A DNA stretch of 57,971 nt from CAYUQT01 sp964596165 (lineage in GTDB: Bacteria; Planctomycetota; Phycisphaerae; UBA1845; JAFGLZ01). The stretch lies in NCBI GenBank assembly GCA_964596165.1, contig CAZQTW010000041.1, positions 1 to 57,971 of the forward strand, given 5' to 3'. The notes under the pieces are model-generated. The model ran no database searches. It worked only from the letters and a program-made list of their open reading frames with translations, and had not been told where the DNA came from. The position numbers were made by a program, and so were the translations under genes. How positions within the stretch are numbered: the stretch's first letter is position 1; every line of letters starts with the position of its first letter. This document shows positions 6,213 to 14,103 of this stretch, one piece after another.

Positions 6213-7505
6213 ATGCCAAGCGAACCGGGAAGCAGTGGGCAGCCCACGATTCTCACTCCGACGGCGCCGCCTTTGGGCAAACGCGCCCGTCTGATTGTGC
6301 TTCTCGCGGCCTTTGTCGGGCTTTTGTTCGACGGGTGGGAACTGGGTCTGATGCCCATCGCCTCGTTGTCGGTCACGGAGGACCTCTTGGGCGGCCGCTT
6401 TACCGACGCGTTGGCGGGCCTATGGTTCGCCCGTCTGACGGCAAGCATGATGCTGGGCGCCGCGTTCGGGGGTATCTGGTTCGGTCAACTCGGCGATCGC
6501 ATCGGGCGGACGCGGGCAATGGGTATCAGCATTTTGTTTTACTCGGTTTTCGCCGGCGCCGGGGCGTTGGTGACGAGCCTCGAGCAGATGCTCGTGCTGC
6601 GGTTCCTCGTCGGCTTGGGCATCGGCGGGATGTGGCCCAACGGCGTGGCGCTGGTCTCCGAGTCGTGGCCCGACGTATCCAGGCCGGTGGTTGCGGGGAT
6701 CGTCGGCGCCGGTCTCAATACCGGCATCCTCATACTTGCGTCGATTGCCCGATTCTGGCACATCACGCCCGAATCGTGGCGATGGGTCTTCGGATTCAGC
6801 GCCCTGCCGGCGCTGCTTGGCGTTGCATCGCTTTGCTGGATTCCGGAATCGCCGAAGTGGCTGGGATCGCGCGGGGCGACCGCCGCCGCCGCCACCCCGT
6901 TGCGCGAACTCCTCCGTCCGCCGCTGCTCAGAATCACACTCATCGGCATCATCCTGGGCTCGATTCCGATGGTCGGGGCATGGGCGGCCAGCAAATGGAT
7001 GATCCCGTGGGCCGACAAGGTGGGCGGCAACGTTCAGCCGGGCTACAAGGCGGTCACACAGGGCTGCTGGGCCTTCGGCGCGGTGCTCGGCAGCTTCTTC
7101 GGGGCGCAGCTTGCCAGCCTGCTTGGACGGCGTCGGGCGTATTTTCTCATCAGCCTGGGTTCGACGCTGCTGACGTGCGGGCTTTTTCTGTTCTCCGCGC
7201 CGCTCCGGGGCGGTTTCCTGTGGGTGGTTTTCGCGCAGGGATTCGTGGCGACGCTCTTTTTCGGCTGGCTGCCGCTGTATTTGCCGGAAGTGTTTCCCAC
7301 GCGTGTGCGTGCGACAGGGAGCGGCGTTGCCTACAACGTGGGGCGGTTCGCCACCGCCGTGGGGGTCTTCACGGCGGGGGCCCTGGCCACCGCATTCGGC
7401 GGCGATTTCGCCAAGGTGGGAGCCGCTACCGGACTGATCTACGCCCTGGGCATGGTGGTGATCTGGTGGGCTCCGGACACGTCAAGCAAGACCCTGGATG
7501 AGTGA
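6213..7505 (+). CDS. MFS transporter (sugar/aromatic-acid symporter type)
   Basis: A 430-residue membrane protein with about 12 hydrophobic segments. It carries major-facilitator signatures: GQLGDRIGRTR between segments 2 and 3, LRFLVGLGIGGMWPNG in segments 4-5, ESPKWL at the central loop, and YLPEVFPTRVRATGSGVAYNVGR in the second half, typical of the sugar porter/AAHS-like branch. The start is the ATG at 6213 with GGGAG eight bases upstream; the TTG just before it is less likely. It lies 28 bases after the sulfatase on the same strand, so it probably imports a product of desulfation or glycan breakdown. Substrate specificity cannot be read from the sequence. Confidence 0.88.
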   Translation: MPSEPGSSGQPTILTPTAPPLGKRARLIVLLAAFVGLLFDGWELGLMPIASLSVTEDLLGGRFTDALAGLWFARLTASMMLGAAFGGIWFGQLGDRIGRTRAMGISILFYSVFAGAGALVTSLEQMLVLRFLVGLGIGGMWPNGVALVSESWPDVSRPVVAGIVGAGLNTGILILASIARFWHITPESWRWVFGFSALPALLGVASLCWIPESPKWLGSRGATAAAATPLRELLRPPLLRITLIGIILGSIPMVGAWAASKWMIPWADKVGGNVQPGYKAVTQGCWAFGAVLGSFFGAQLASLLGRRRAYFLISLGSTLLTCGLFLFSAPLRGGFLWVVFAQGFVATLFFGWLPLYLPEVFPTRVRATGSGVAYNVGRFATAVGVFTAGALATAFGGDFAKVGAATGLIYALGMVVIWWAPDTSSKTLDE

Positions 7506-7595
7506 TCGGCCGCGGGTTTCGGATGTGAGAGCCGACGAAAGCTCACCTTCTGCCCGTGCCAATGGTGACGCGGCCATCTCGCAGGACGGTCAGTC

Positions 7596-8474
7596 TCATC
7601 CGGTCCATTGGGCTTTCTTGTATGCCCGGATGATTGCGCTGTTGTCCGCTTCGCCGTAGCCGGCGGCCTCGGCGATCTCGAGCAGATCACGGTGGGCTTC
7701 CGTCAACGTGAGCCCGATACCAGCCCGCTTCGCTTCCTCAAGGATGATCCGAATGTCCTTCAGGTGCTGAGAGAGCTTGGCCTGCGTTTTGAAGTCGCCT
7801 TCGACCATCTTGCGGCCCTTCGTGTCCATGATTCGCGAGTAGGACATGCTCTCCATCAAGGCATCAAGGGCGTCTTGTGGCGACAGCCCGATGGCCTCGG
7901 CGAACGAGAGTCCTTCGGCCAGGGCGGCGCGGTTCAGACCCAAGACGAGGTTCGTCACGAGCTTCATTTTGGGGGCGGTTCCCCATTCGCCCGCATAGAG
8001 CGTCTTTCTGGCGAAGGCCTCAAACAGATCGCGACAGGCCTCAAAGGTCTCGCGAGGCCCGCCGGCGATCACGGTCACCTCTCCGCGGCGGGTCTGCTCG
8101 CTGGAGCCCGAGATGGGGGCCTCCAGGTAACGCACTCCCTGTGTGGCAAGGCGTCGCCCCAGACGGACGGTCTGTTCGGGGTCGCCTGTAGTCGTGTCCA
8201 CGAGGATCTGGCCCGTTCGCAGACCTGCTGCCAGGTGGTTGAGGACCTCTTCAACGACATCGGTCGTATACAGACTGATCACCACCCGATCGCAAACGGC
8301 CAGCGGGTTGTCGTTCCATTGGGCCCCCATTGCCAACAAGGGATCGGCCTTCTGTCGGGTACGATTGTAGACGTGGACGCGAAAGCCGGCTTGGAGAAAT
8401 CGTTCCGTCAACGCCGCGCCGATCAATCCCAGGCCGATAAGGCCGACACACTTGCGGCTCGATGATTCACTCAC
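7596..8474 (-). CDS. NAD(P)-dependent beta-hydroxyacid dehydrogenase family protein
   Basis: A 292-residue enzyme of the 6-phosphogluconate/3-hydroxyisobutyrate dehydrogenase superfamily. The N-terminal Rossmann fold shows GLIGLGLIG and NRT (NADP-type preference possible). The substrate motif EAPISGS follows near residue 120. The catalytic lysine lies in the helix APKMKLVTNLVLG near 170. The helical C-terminal domain runs to the end. The start is a GTG whose bases overlap the stop of the DUF6807 gene (GTGA), so translation is coupled. It is the last gene of the minus-strand run and meets the MFS gene tail to tail. Likely role: oxidation or reduction of a sugar-acid or hydroxyacid intermediate; the substrate is unknown. 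Confidence 0.88.
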   Translation of the reverse strand: MSESSSRKCVGLIGLGLIGAALTERFLQAGFRVHVYNRTRQKADPLLAMGAQWNDNPLAVCDRVVISLYTTDVVEEVLNHLAAGLRTGQILVDTTTGDPEQTVRLGRRLATQGVRYLEAPISGSSEQTRRGEVTVIAGGPRETFEACRDLFEAFARKTLYAGEWGTAPKMKLVTNLVLGLNRAALAEGLSFAEAIGLSPQDALDALMESMSYSRIMDTKGRKMVEGDFKTQAKLSQHLKDIRIILEEAKRAGIGLTLTEAHRDLLEIAEAAGYGEADNSAIIRAYKKAQWTG

Positions 8475-9448
8475 TGGCTCGACTCCGTCTTGCTACTGAT
8501 CAGCGTCAGGAAATCGGCATAGGCCGCCTTCAGATCGGTCGTTGCGTCCGGCGCCGATGCGTGCAACAGAACGCCATACCGCAGCCGGAGGGACTTTCCG
8601 GGCTCGACCACGACCTTGCTCGGTTCACCGTTGCCGAGGGCCTTTCGGCCAAAGGGGTTGGCTACCAGCGCGCCGTAGTCGCGCGCGTGATACCAGCTCC
8701 GACGGAAGTTGCCCGGATCCGGCATCAGTGTGATCCCGATCCGACGGCCGTCGCCAATGCCGCCGTAGTCGCACCAATCCGCCGCGCTTCCCCTGACCTG
8801 TTTTTCGTTTACGTGTCCTTCGCTGTCGACGATCTTGCCGCCCGACTTGGCGCAGATCGCGGTGGCTACTCGCACGCCGAGCCCCATCTCTTCCTGGTCG
8901 CCGAAGGTGAACGGTTTCTCATCGGCGGAGAACGTCGAGTCCCAGATCAACAGGTGCCCCGTTGGGCGAACAAGCACGGAGAAGCGGCAAACCTCCGTGC
9001 ACACCGTCTCGCCCGAAGCGGAGAGATATCGATTGCAGACCGCGAACGTGCCCTTGCCCGATCCTCCCAGGGGCTCCTGTTCAAACCGCTCCTGAACGAC
9101 GCGGGCCTTGTTACGCCAGAAATCCGAGCCGCTGATGTCACCGAAGGCCATCCAGACGCCGGGGTGAAACGTGGCATGATCCGTCGGGTCCTTGCCCTGA
9201 ATCGGCGGGTGGTTTCGAGTCACCTGAATGCCGCCGGGGACTCGGACGTGCGCAAAGTAGGGTCTAGGGATGTCTTTGTCCACGTAGACGTAGGTGGCCA
9301 TGGGGTTGCCGTCGACCATGAGTATGACCTTGCCGGGCTCTTGCTTGAATGTCACGGCCGAATCATCGGCGGCGAGCAGCCGGGCGCCGCCTGCGAACAG
9401 AAGGACGCATGCAACTCCGCCATGGGTCATGCACTGCATCGCTGTCAT
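8471..9448 (-). CDS. DUF6807 (so-called PmoA-like) secreted protein
   Basis: About 325 residues with an N-terminal signal peptide (hydrophobic GGVACVLLFAGGARLLA, cleaved before ADD). The body matches the pattern of the DUF6807 family, often labelled methane-oxygenase PmoA by mistake: PYFAHVRVPGG, then THNHPP-type (here TRNHPP), HATFHPGVWMAFGDI, and HARDYGALVANPFGRKA near the end. I start it at the ATG 9448 with GGGAG/GGAG upstream. An alternative ATG at 9484 overlaps the Gfo/Idh stop as ATGA and would add 12 residues; both are plausible. These proteins regularly accompany Gfo/Idh oxidoreductases in Planctomycetota, and the role is probably sugar related. No enzymatic activity is established from the sequence. 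Confidence 0.85.
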   Translation of the reverse strand: MTAMQCMTHGGVACVLLFAGGARLLAADDSAVTFKQEPGKVILMVDGNPMATYVYVDKDIPRPYFAHVRVPGGIQVTRNHPPIQGKDPTDHATFHPGVWMAFGDISGSDFWRNKARVVQERFEQEPLGGSGKGTFAVCNRYLSASGETVCTEVCRFSVLVRPTGHLLIWDSTFSADEKPFTFGDQEEMGLGVRVATAICAKSGGKIVDSEGHVNEKQVRGSAADWCDYGGIGDGRRIGITLMPDPGNFRRSWYHARDYGALVANPFGRKALGNGEPSKVVVEPGKSLRLRYGVLLHASAPDATTDLKAAYADFLTLISSKTESSQ

Positions 9449-9480
9449 CTCCGTTCTCCCGTCCCCACTGATTCGCGGCG

Positions 9481-10788
9481 TCATGCGCCTTTGGGTATGG
9501 CCCAGTGGCCTTGGCGATACGTCCGCCCCAGCAACTGGTTGGCCTCGTTGTCGTCGATGAACTGAGCCTTTCGTGGATCGAAGCGCGGCGAGCGCGCCAG
9601 CCGAATGGCGATGTTTCCCAGGTGGCTGAGCGCCGACGACAAGAAACCCGTCTCGATGTCGGCGTTGAGTGGGCACTCGGTTCGGATGGCATTGAAGAAG
9701 TTTCTTGCGTGTTCGCTCTTCGCCGAGGGTGGGGGGAGCTTGGCCTCGATGGGCTTGTTCTTCTCGCCCAGGATCTCGACCTTACCTCTCTTGGTCAGGA
9801 CCATCTTGCCCTTGGTCCCACAGAATTCGACACCGTTGTCGATGTCCCAAGGAGCGTTCGTCGACCAGATCCGTTGTTCGAAGAACAGCATGCGTTTGCT
9901 GCCCACCTTGCCGTCGCCGGGATACTCGTAGGCCGCCATGGCCGTGTCGGGGAACTGCTGGTCGTCGTCGAAGACGTATTTGCCGCCGGTTGCGGAGACG
10001 CTGGAGGGCAACGTATCGACTCCCAGGCCCCAGCGTGCGATGTCGAGTTCATGGACGCCGTCGTTTCCGAGGTCGCCCGTTCCGAAGTCGTACCACCAGC
10101 GCCAGACGCCGTGGAAGCGATTGGCCTGGAAGGGCACAAAGGGTGCGGGACCGACCCACAGATCGTAGTCGACGCCCGGCGGCGGCGTGCCGGGTTTGCC
10201 ATGCCCGATATTCGAACGGAGCTGGACGTTCCACGCCTTGGCCACCAGGACCTTGCCTATCGCGCCTTCGTGCAGCATGCGAATCGCGGCGGCGATGAAC
10301 TCGTTCGACCGGCTTTGCGTGCCGTGTTGGACGACCCGCTTCGTCCGGCGGGCAGCCTGGACCATCAACTGCCCTTCACGGAAGTTGTGGCTGCACGGTT
10401 TTTCCACATACACGTGTTTGCCGGCGTCACAGGCCAGTAGGGTTGCCGGGGCATGCCAATGGTCCGGAGTGGCGATGAAGACCGCATCGACGGCCTTATC
10501 ATCGAGCACGCGCCGTAGATCGCCGACCGATTGATCAGCGTTTGTGACTTGCTTTGCCTGGTTCGCGCGATTGGAATCGATGTCGCAGACGTAGGCGACC
10601 TTTACGTCGGGCATGGCGGCCAGACTCTTGCAGTGCGCCATGCCCATGCCGCCGCAACCGATCACGCCGACGACGAGGCGTTCATTGGCCCCGAGCATCC
10701 CCGAGGCGGGTGCGGCCAACGCCAGTGATCCTGCCGCAACCCCCAGCCCGGACGTCTTCAGGAACTCCCTTCGGTCAAGATAAGCCAT
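9481..10788 (-). CDS. Gfo/Idh/MocA family oxidoreductase with Tat signal
   Basis: A 435-residue protein. The Tat signal DRREFLKTS is at residues 5-13 with a hydrophobic stretch after it. The NAD(P)-binding Rossmann fold begins RLVVGVIGCGGMGMAH at about 38-52. The family motif YVEKPCSHN carries the conserved EKP lysine. The C-terminal substrate domain contains WRWWYDFGTGDLGNDGVHELDIARW, whose histidine and aspartate are typical of Planctomycete Gfo/Idh enzymes. The start has GAGGTG upstream. Such enzymes oxidise or epimerise sugars and derivatives, the exported forms probably with tightly bound cofactor. It stands first in a three-gene set with DUF6807 and a hydroxyacid dehydrogenase. Confidence 0.92.
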   Translation of the reverse strand: MAYLDRREFLKTSGLGVAAGSLALAAPASGMLGANERLVVGVIGCGGMGMAHCKSLAAMPDVKVAYVCDIDSNRANQAKQVTNADQSVGDLRRVLDDKAVDAVFIATPDHWHAPATLLACDAGKHVYVEKPCSHNFREGQLMVQAARRTKRVVQHGTQSRSNEFIAAAIRMLHEGAIGKVLVAKAWNVQLRSNIGHGKPGTPPPGVDYDLWVGPAPFVPFQANRFHGVWRWWYDFGTGDLGNDGVHELDIARWGLGVDTLPSSVSATGGKYVFDDDQQFPDTAMAAYEYPGDGKVGSKRMLFFEQRIWSTNAPWDIDNGVEFCGTKGKMVLTKRGKVEILGEKNKPIEAKLPPPSAKSEHARNFFNAIRTECPLNADIETGFLSSALSHLGNIAIRLARSPRFDPRKAQFIDDNEANQLLGRTYRQGHWAIPKGA

Positions 10789-10837
10789 GTTTACACCTCG
10801 TTGTTGGTCCGCTTTGCATGTCCGATGAATGTGAGCG

Positions 10838-13594
10838 TCAGTCGTCGTCGTCGAGTGTATCGACGGCCCAGACGGGATAGGGTTCCGCCGAGCCTCGCAT
10901 CGCGCGCCAGAGAATGCGGTTCAGCATGTCCTCGGGCGCCCGGTCAACCTCCCTGAAGTTCATCTTGGCCGACGCGAGGGCGTCGGCCCGGAGCTGCGGA
11001 TCCGCGATGGCCTTCGGATCGGGGTTTATCTGGTCCAGTGGCACCGTGTTGGGCAGGCATTTGTAGGGCGTGAAGTCCGGCGTATCGGTGAAGCAATCGC
11101 GCATCGGCGGCGCCGCCGCGTCGAACTGGTTCATCGGAGGGAGTCCCAGGATCTGTTCGATCGTCCTCAACAGACAGACGGTGTTGTACTGGGTGCTTAC
11201 CACCGCCCCGCGACGCGCGTAAGGGCTCACGACGTAGGCGGTCGTTCGGTATCCGCTGACGTGGTCCCAGCCGTTCTGCGGATCGTCCTCGATGGCGAGA
11301 ATGGCCATCTCCTTCCAGAATCGCGAGTGGCTGAGGCCTTCGACCAGTCGCCCGAACGCCAGATCGTTGTCGGCCACGTGTGCCGCCGGCGTGGGACAAT
11401 GCGCCTTCGTGCCGCTGGTGTGGTCGTTGGGCAGGCAAACGATTGTCAGGGCGGGGAATCTGCCCTCTTGTTCGAACTGGCGAAGCTCGCGGAGGATCAC
11501 GTCGGCACGGTACTGGTCCGGTACATTCATGGACCAGCCCACGTAGTCGGTGGGAGCGTGCGGCCGCAGGGACGGGATCAGGGGTTCACACTCGAAGACG
11601 ACCTCGTTGCTCTTGCCCTGCCATGTCCGGTAGCAGGCGAGGAAATCGGGCTCGCCCTTCCGGCCGGCGTCGCGCCATCGTACGAGTGGCCCCATGAACT
11701 CGCCGTAGTTGCGCAAAAACAGCCCGCGGGCCAATACCCGATCCCAGATGAAGCCGGCGGGCGAGTAGGCCAGGGCGTCCGCGTCGTCCCTGCTCATGAC
11801 ATCCGGGTAGCTCCGCGGAAAGCCGGCAAAGAGCTTCTCCATGTAGTCGGTTGCGAACGCGCTGGTGCTCCACTGGTGACCGTCGGCGCTGAGGATGCCC
11901 GCACAGTAGGTGTTGTCCAGGAGCACGAAGTCGGCCACCAGCTTGTGCTGGTTGGGCGTGATCTTCTCGCCGAAGATGCAGAGTTGCGGGTTGCCGTTGC
12001 CCCGTGCCACGTCGCCCAACACCTGGTCGTAGGTGCGGTTCTCCTTGATGATGTAAACGATGTGTTTGATGAGGCTGGGCTCGCCGATCCGCTCGGGGAC
12101 GGCGCGTGGGGGCTGAGCCTTCCGCGGCGGCAACAGCGTCGCCTCGATTGCGGGTCGGCGAAGGTTGTTCCAGACGGCTTGCGAGTGGTCGGCGAGGGCG
12201 TCCCTGTTGGGCAGGGGCACGAGCGACACCGATCCGTGCCATTGCCGCGAGTTGTAGCCTTCGGCGCCGACGTAGGGCGGATCCTTCAACCGGGTAGGCG
12301 AGGCGGAAAACCCTTTCAAGTTGGCGACGCAAAGCTGCCGGCGAGCGGTGTCCAGGGCGATTGCCGCCGGAAACCAGCCGACCGGAAAGAGGCCTGCGAG
12401 TTTGGACCGCCGTTTGGCGGGTGCGAAGTCGATTACGCCAATGGCGTTCTGCGTGCCGTTGGCCACGTACAGGGTCCGGCCGTCGGGGGCAAAGGCCAGG
12501 GCGTTGGGCGTCGCACCGACCAATTCGCTCGGCTTGGGCTTCGCCCAGATCGTCTCGACGACGGTATCGGTGCTCGTCCGGATCACGCTCAGGTTGTCGC
12601 CGGCGGCGTTGGCGCATACCACGAACGCCCCGTCGGGCGAGACCGCCAGGGCCGAGGCGTGTGGATGGGTTGGAACCTCCTTCTGCTTGCCCGATTTCAG
12701 ATCGACGACCGTCACGCTCCCGTCGCAGGCCACGTAGTGCACGGGATCGACCCGCACCACGGTGCCGCGCCCGGCGTGGCCGGTGAGGTCGGCCCGACCG
12801 GGGCGTCGACCGCCCCAATTGGATACATAGGCTTTGCTCCGAACCAGCACCACGTCATACGGTGCGACCCCTGTGTCGAATTGCCGCACGACGCTGCCTG
12901 ATTCCGTATCGATCTCCAGGAGTGTGTTGGTGAGATTGCCGCACACGTAGAGACGTCTTCCGTCCGGGGTGAGGGCCAGTCCGCTGGGGATCTCGGCCTT
13001 TCGTTGGAGGTTCTTGGCCTCCGGCAACGGGATGCTGCGCAGGCCCTTGACGCGCCCCTTATCGTCGACTTCGAAGACCTTGATGTCGCCCTCGACGTTG
13101 CTCAGGTAGATTCGGCGGCCGTCGCGCGAGAAGATCAGGCCGGTGAAACTCACCTGGCTTTTCGCCGCGGCCTCCAACTGTCGAGGCGAGACGGGCCCGC
13201 TTGTCGTCGCTCCCGCGACGGGCAACGCCACTCGGTCCACCACCTGAGCCGTGTCGGGATTGACAACCACCAGTTCATTGGTCTTGCCGGTGACCACCAG
13301 GATCCGCCCCTTGGGCGAAAGCGCCAGCGCCTGCGGCCTCATGCCGGGCATTTCGATTTGCCGTCCCAGCGGCGTGATTGTTTGCGATACCGGCAGGACC
13401 GCCCGATTACCTGCATGCCACCCGACCGTCTCCCGCGCATCCTCGGCGGGCGGTCTTGCCGGGGTTTGCGGGTCGTTCGCGCGGGCCGATCCGCCGGCGC
13501 CGCCGATCAGCACGACGCTCAGCACCAAGGTGCGAAACGGAAGCGAACGAATGAGTGCCACGAGGCCGCCGTCCCGTTGGGCCCAGATGACCAT
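10838..13594 (-). CDS. YncE-like beta-propeller fused to phosphoesterase (PF04185-type) domain
   Basis: A 918-residue exported protein. A Sec signal (hydrophobic LVLSVVLIGGAGG, then SARAND) begins about residue 18. Residues about 60-430 hold repeated YVTN/YncE propeller blades (LALSPKGRILVVTG, LALTPDGRRLYVCG, LAVSPDGAFVVCAN, LAFAPDGRTLYVAN). Residues about 500-880 hold an acid-phosphatase/phospholipase-C-type phosphoesterase: HIVYIIKENRTYDQVLGD with the metal-binding ENRTYD, SADGHQWS, and EDDPQNGWDHVSGYRTT near the end. The start at ATG 13594 has AGGA upstream; the frame stays open far upstream through the GH2 gene, but that part is rejected as shadow. It probably cleaves a phosphoester in the periplasm or outside. 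It sits 49 bases before the Gfo/Idh gene. Confidence 0.88.
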   Translation of the reverse strand: MVIWAQRDGGLVALIRSLPFRTLVLSVVLIGGAGGSARANDPQTPARPPAEDARETVGWHAGNRAVLPVSQTITPLGRQIEMPGMRPQALALSPKGRILVVTGKTNELVVVNPDTAQVVDRVALPVAGATTSGPVSPRQLEAAAKSQVSFTGLIFSRDGRRIYLSNVEGDIKVFEVDDKGRVKGLRSIPLPEAKNLQRKAEIPSGLALTPDGRRLYVCGNLTNTLLEIDTESGSVVRQFDTGVAPYDVVLVRSKAYVSNWGGRRPGRADLTGHAGRGTVVRVDPVHYVACDGSVTVVDLKSGKQKEVPTHPHASALAVSPDGAFVVCANAAGDNLSVIRTSTDTVVETIWAKPKPSELVGATPNALAFAPDGRTLYVANGTQNAIGVIDFAPAKRRSKLAGLFPVGWFPAAIALDTARRQLCVANLKGFSASPTRLKDPPYVGAEGYNSRQWHGSVSLVPLPNRDALADHSQAVWNNLRRPAIEATLLPPRKAQPPRAVPERIGEPSLIKHIVYIIKENRTYDQVLGDVARGNGNPQLCIFGEKITPNQHKLVADFVLLDNTYCAGILSADGHQWSTSAFATDYMEKLFAGFPRSYPDVMSRDDADALAYSPAGFIWDRVLARGLFLRNYGEFMGPLVRWRDAGRKGEPDFLACYRTWQGKSNEVVFECEPLIPSLRPHAPTDYVGWSMNVPDQYRADVILRELRQFEQEGRFPALTIVCLPNDHTSGTKAHCPTPAAHVADNDLAFGRLVEGLSHSRFWKEMAILAIEDDPQNGWDHVSGYRTTAYVVSPYARRGAVVSTQYNTVCLLRTIEQILGLPPMNQFDAAAPPMRDCFTDTPDFTPYKCLPNTVPLDQINPDPKAIADPQLRADALASAKMNFREVDRAPEDMLNRILWRAMRGSAEPYPVWAVDTLDDDD

Positions 13595-14103
13595 GTGCCG
13601 ATTCCTCCGCACCAGACACCGCGTCGACAGATGCGCCGGACGCCGCTCACACGCCTCAAGCCTGATTCGCTTGGGCGCCTCGAAATCAGGTTCCTTACGG
13701 AACAAGAACACGCGGGCCACCGCCCGGTTCAGGACGTGATGAAGATATTTCCCAGGGGGCCGCGTCCCTTTTGCGTCATGATCACAACGATACCGGAGCC
13801 CGGCCGGTCGGACAACATCCGTGTTGTTTTCCGTGCGATGCCTTCGGGCTCCGATTGGGGGGAATAGGCCTTGGACTGTAGACTGAAGGTGGCGGCTCGC
13901 GAGGACGTTCGCCCTTTTACCATACGGCTCTCCGCGACAACCGGGTCGAGACGACCCGGCTCGGAAGGACGACCGAGCCGACACAGCCCGGCTCGGAATG
14001 GCGACGCGGCTCGGATCACAGTGCGATGGAATGCACTGGCGGACAAGCGGCCAGTGGCACCCGCCGCCGGCCGCTACGTGGACGCGTAGATGAGCGCCAA
14101 GAT
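13595..14103. other. 509-base intergenic region with a nested stem-loop and short direct repeats
   Basis: No gene is supported in this gap between the GH2 gene and the phosphoesterase gene. It contains a nested stem-loop (13794-13853) and GC-rich repeats of CGGCTCGGA (two exact 11-base CCCGGCTCGGA copies at 13955-13965 and 13987-13997, plus a related one at 14007-14015). The stretch on the minus strand would be the leader of the phosphoesterase gene if transcription starts here. Confidence 0.5.
13794..13853. promoter_or_regulatory. Candidate structured leader (nested stem-loops)
   Basis: Outer arms CGGAGCCCG (13794-13802) and CGGGCTCCG (13845-13853) pair perfectly over nine bases. Inside lies a second perfect hairpin, ACAACA-TCCG-TGTTGT. 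It ends about 200 bases upstream of the phosphoesterase start. No known riboswitch class is recognised. It could act as an attenuator or a protein-binding RNA. Confidence 0.4.

Noticed and set aside
8471..9448. Naming the DUF6807 protein a methane monooxygenase subunit
   Set aside because: The PmoA label comes from automated annotation; the protein is soluble and secreted, unlike the polytopic PmoA, and its context is sugar metabolism.
11261..12901. Long plus-strand open frame (546 codons) opposite the phosphoesterase gene
   Set aside because: It is antisense to a gene with clear propeller and phosphoesterase motifs, has no recognisable domain and shows the R/A/V/G-rich composition of GC-rich shadow frames.
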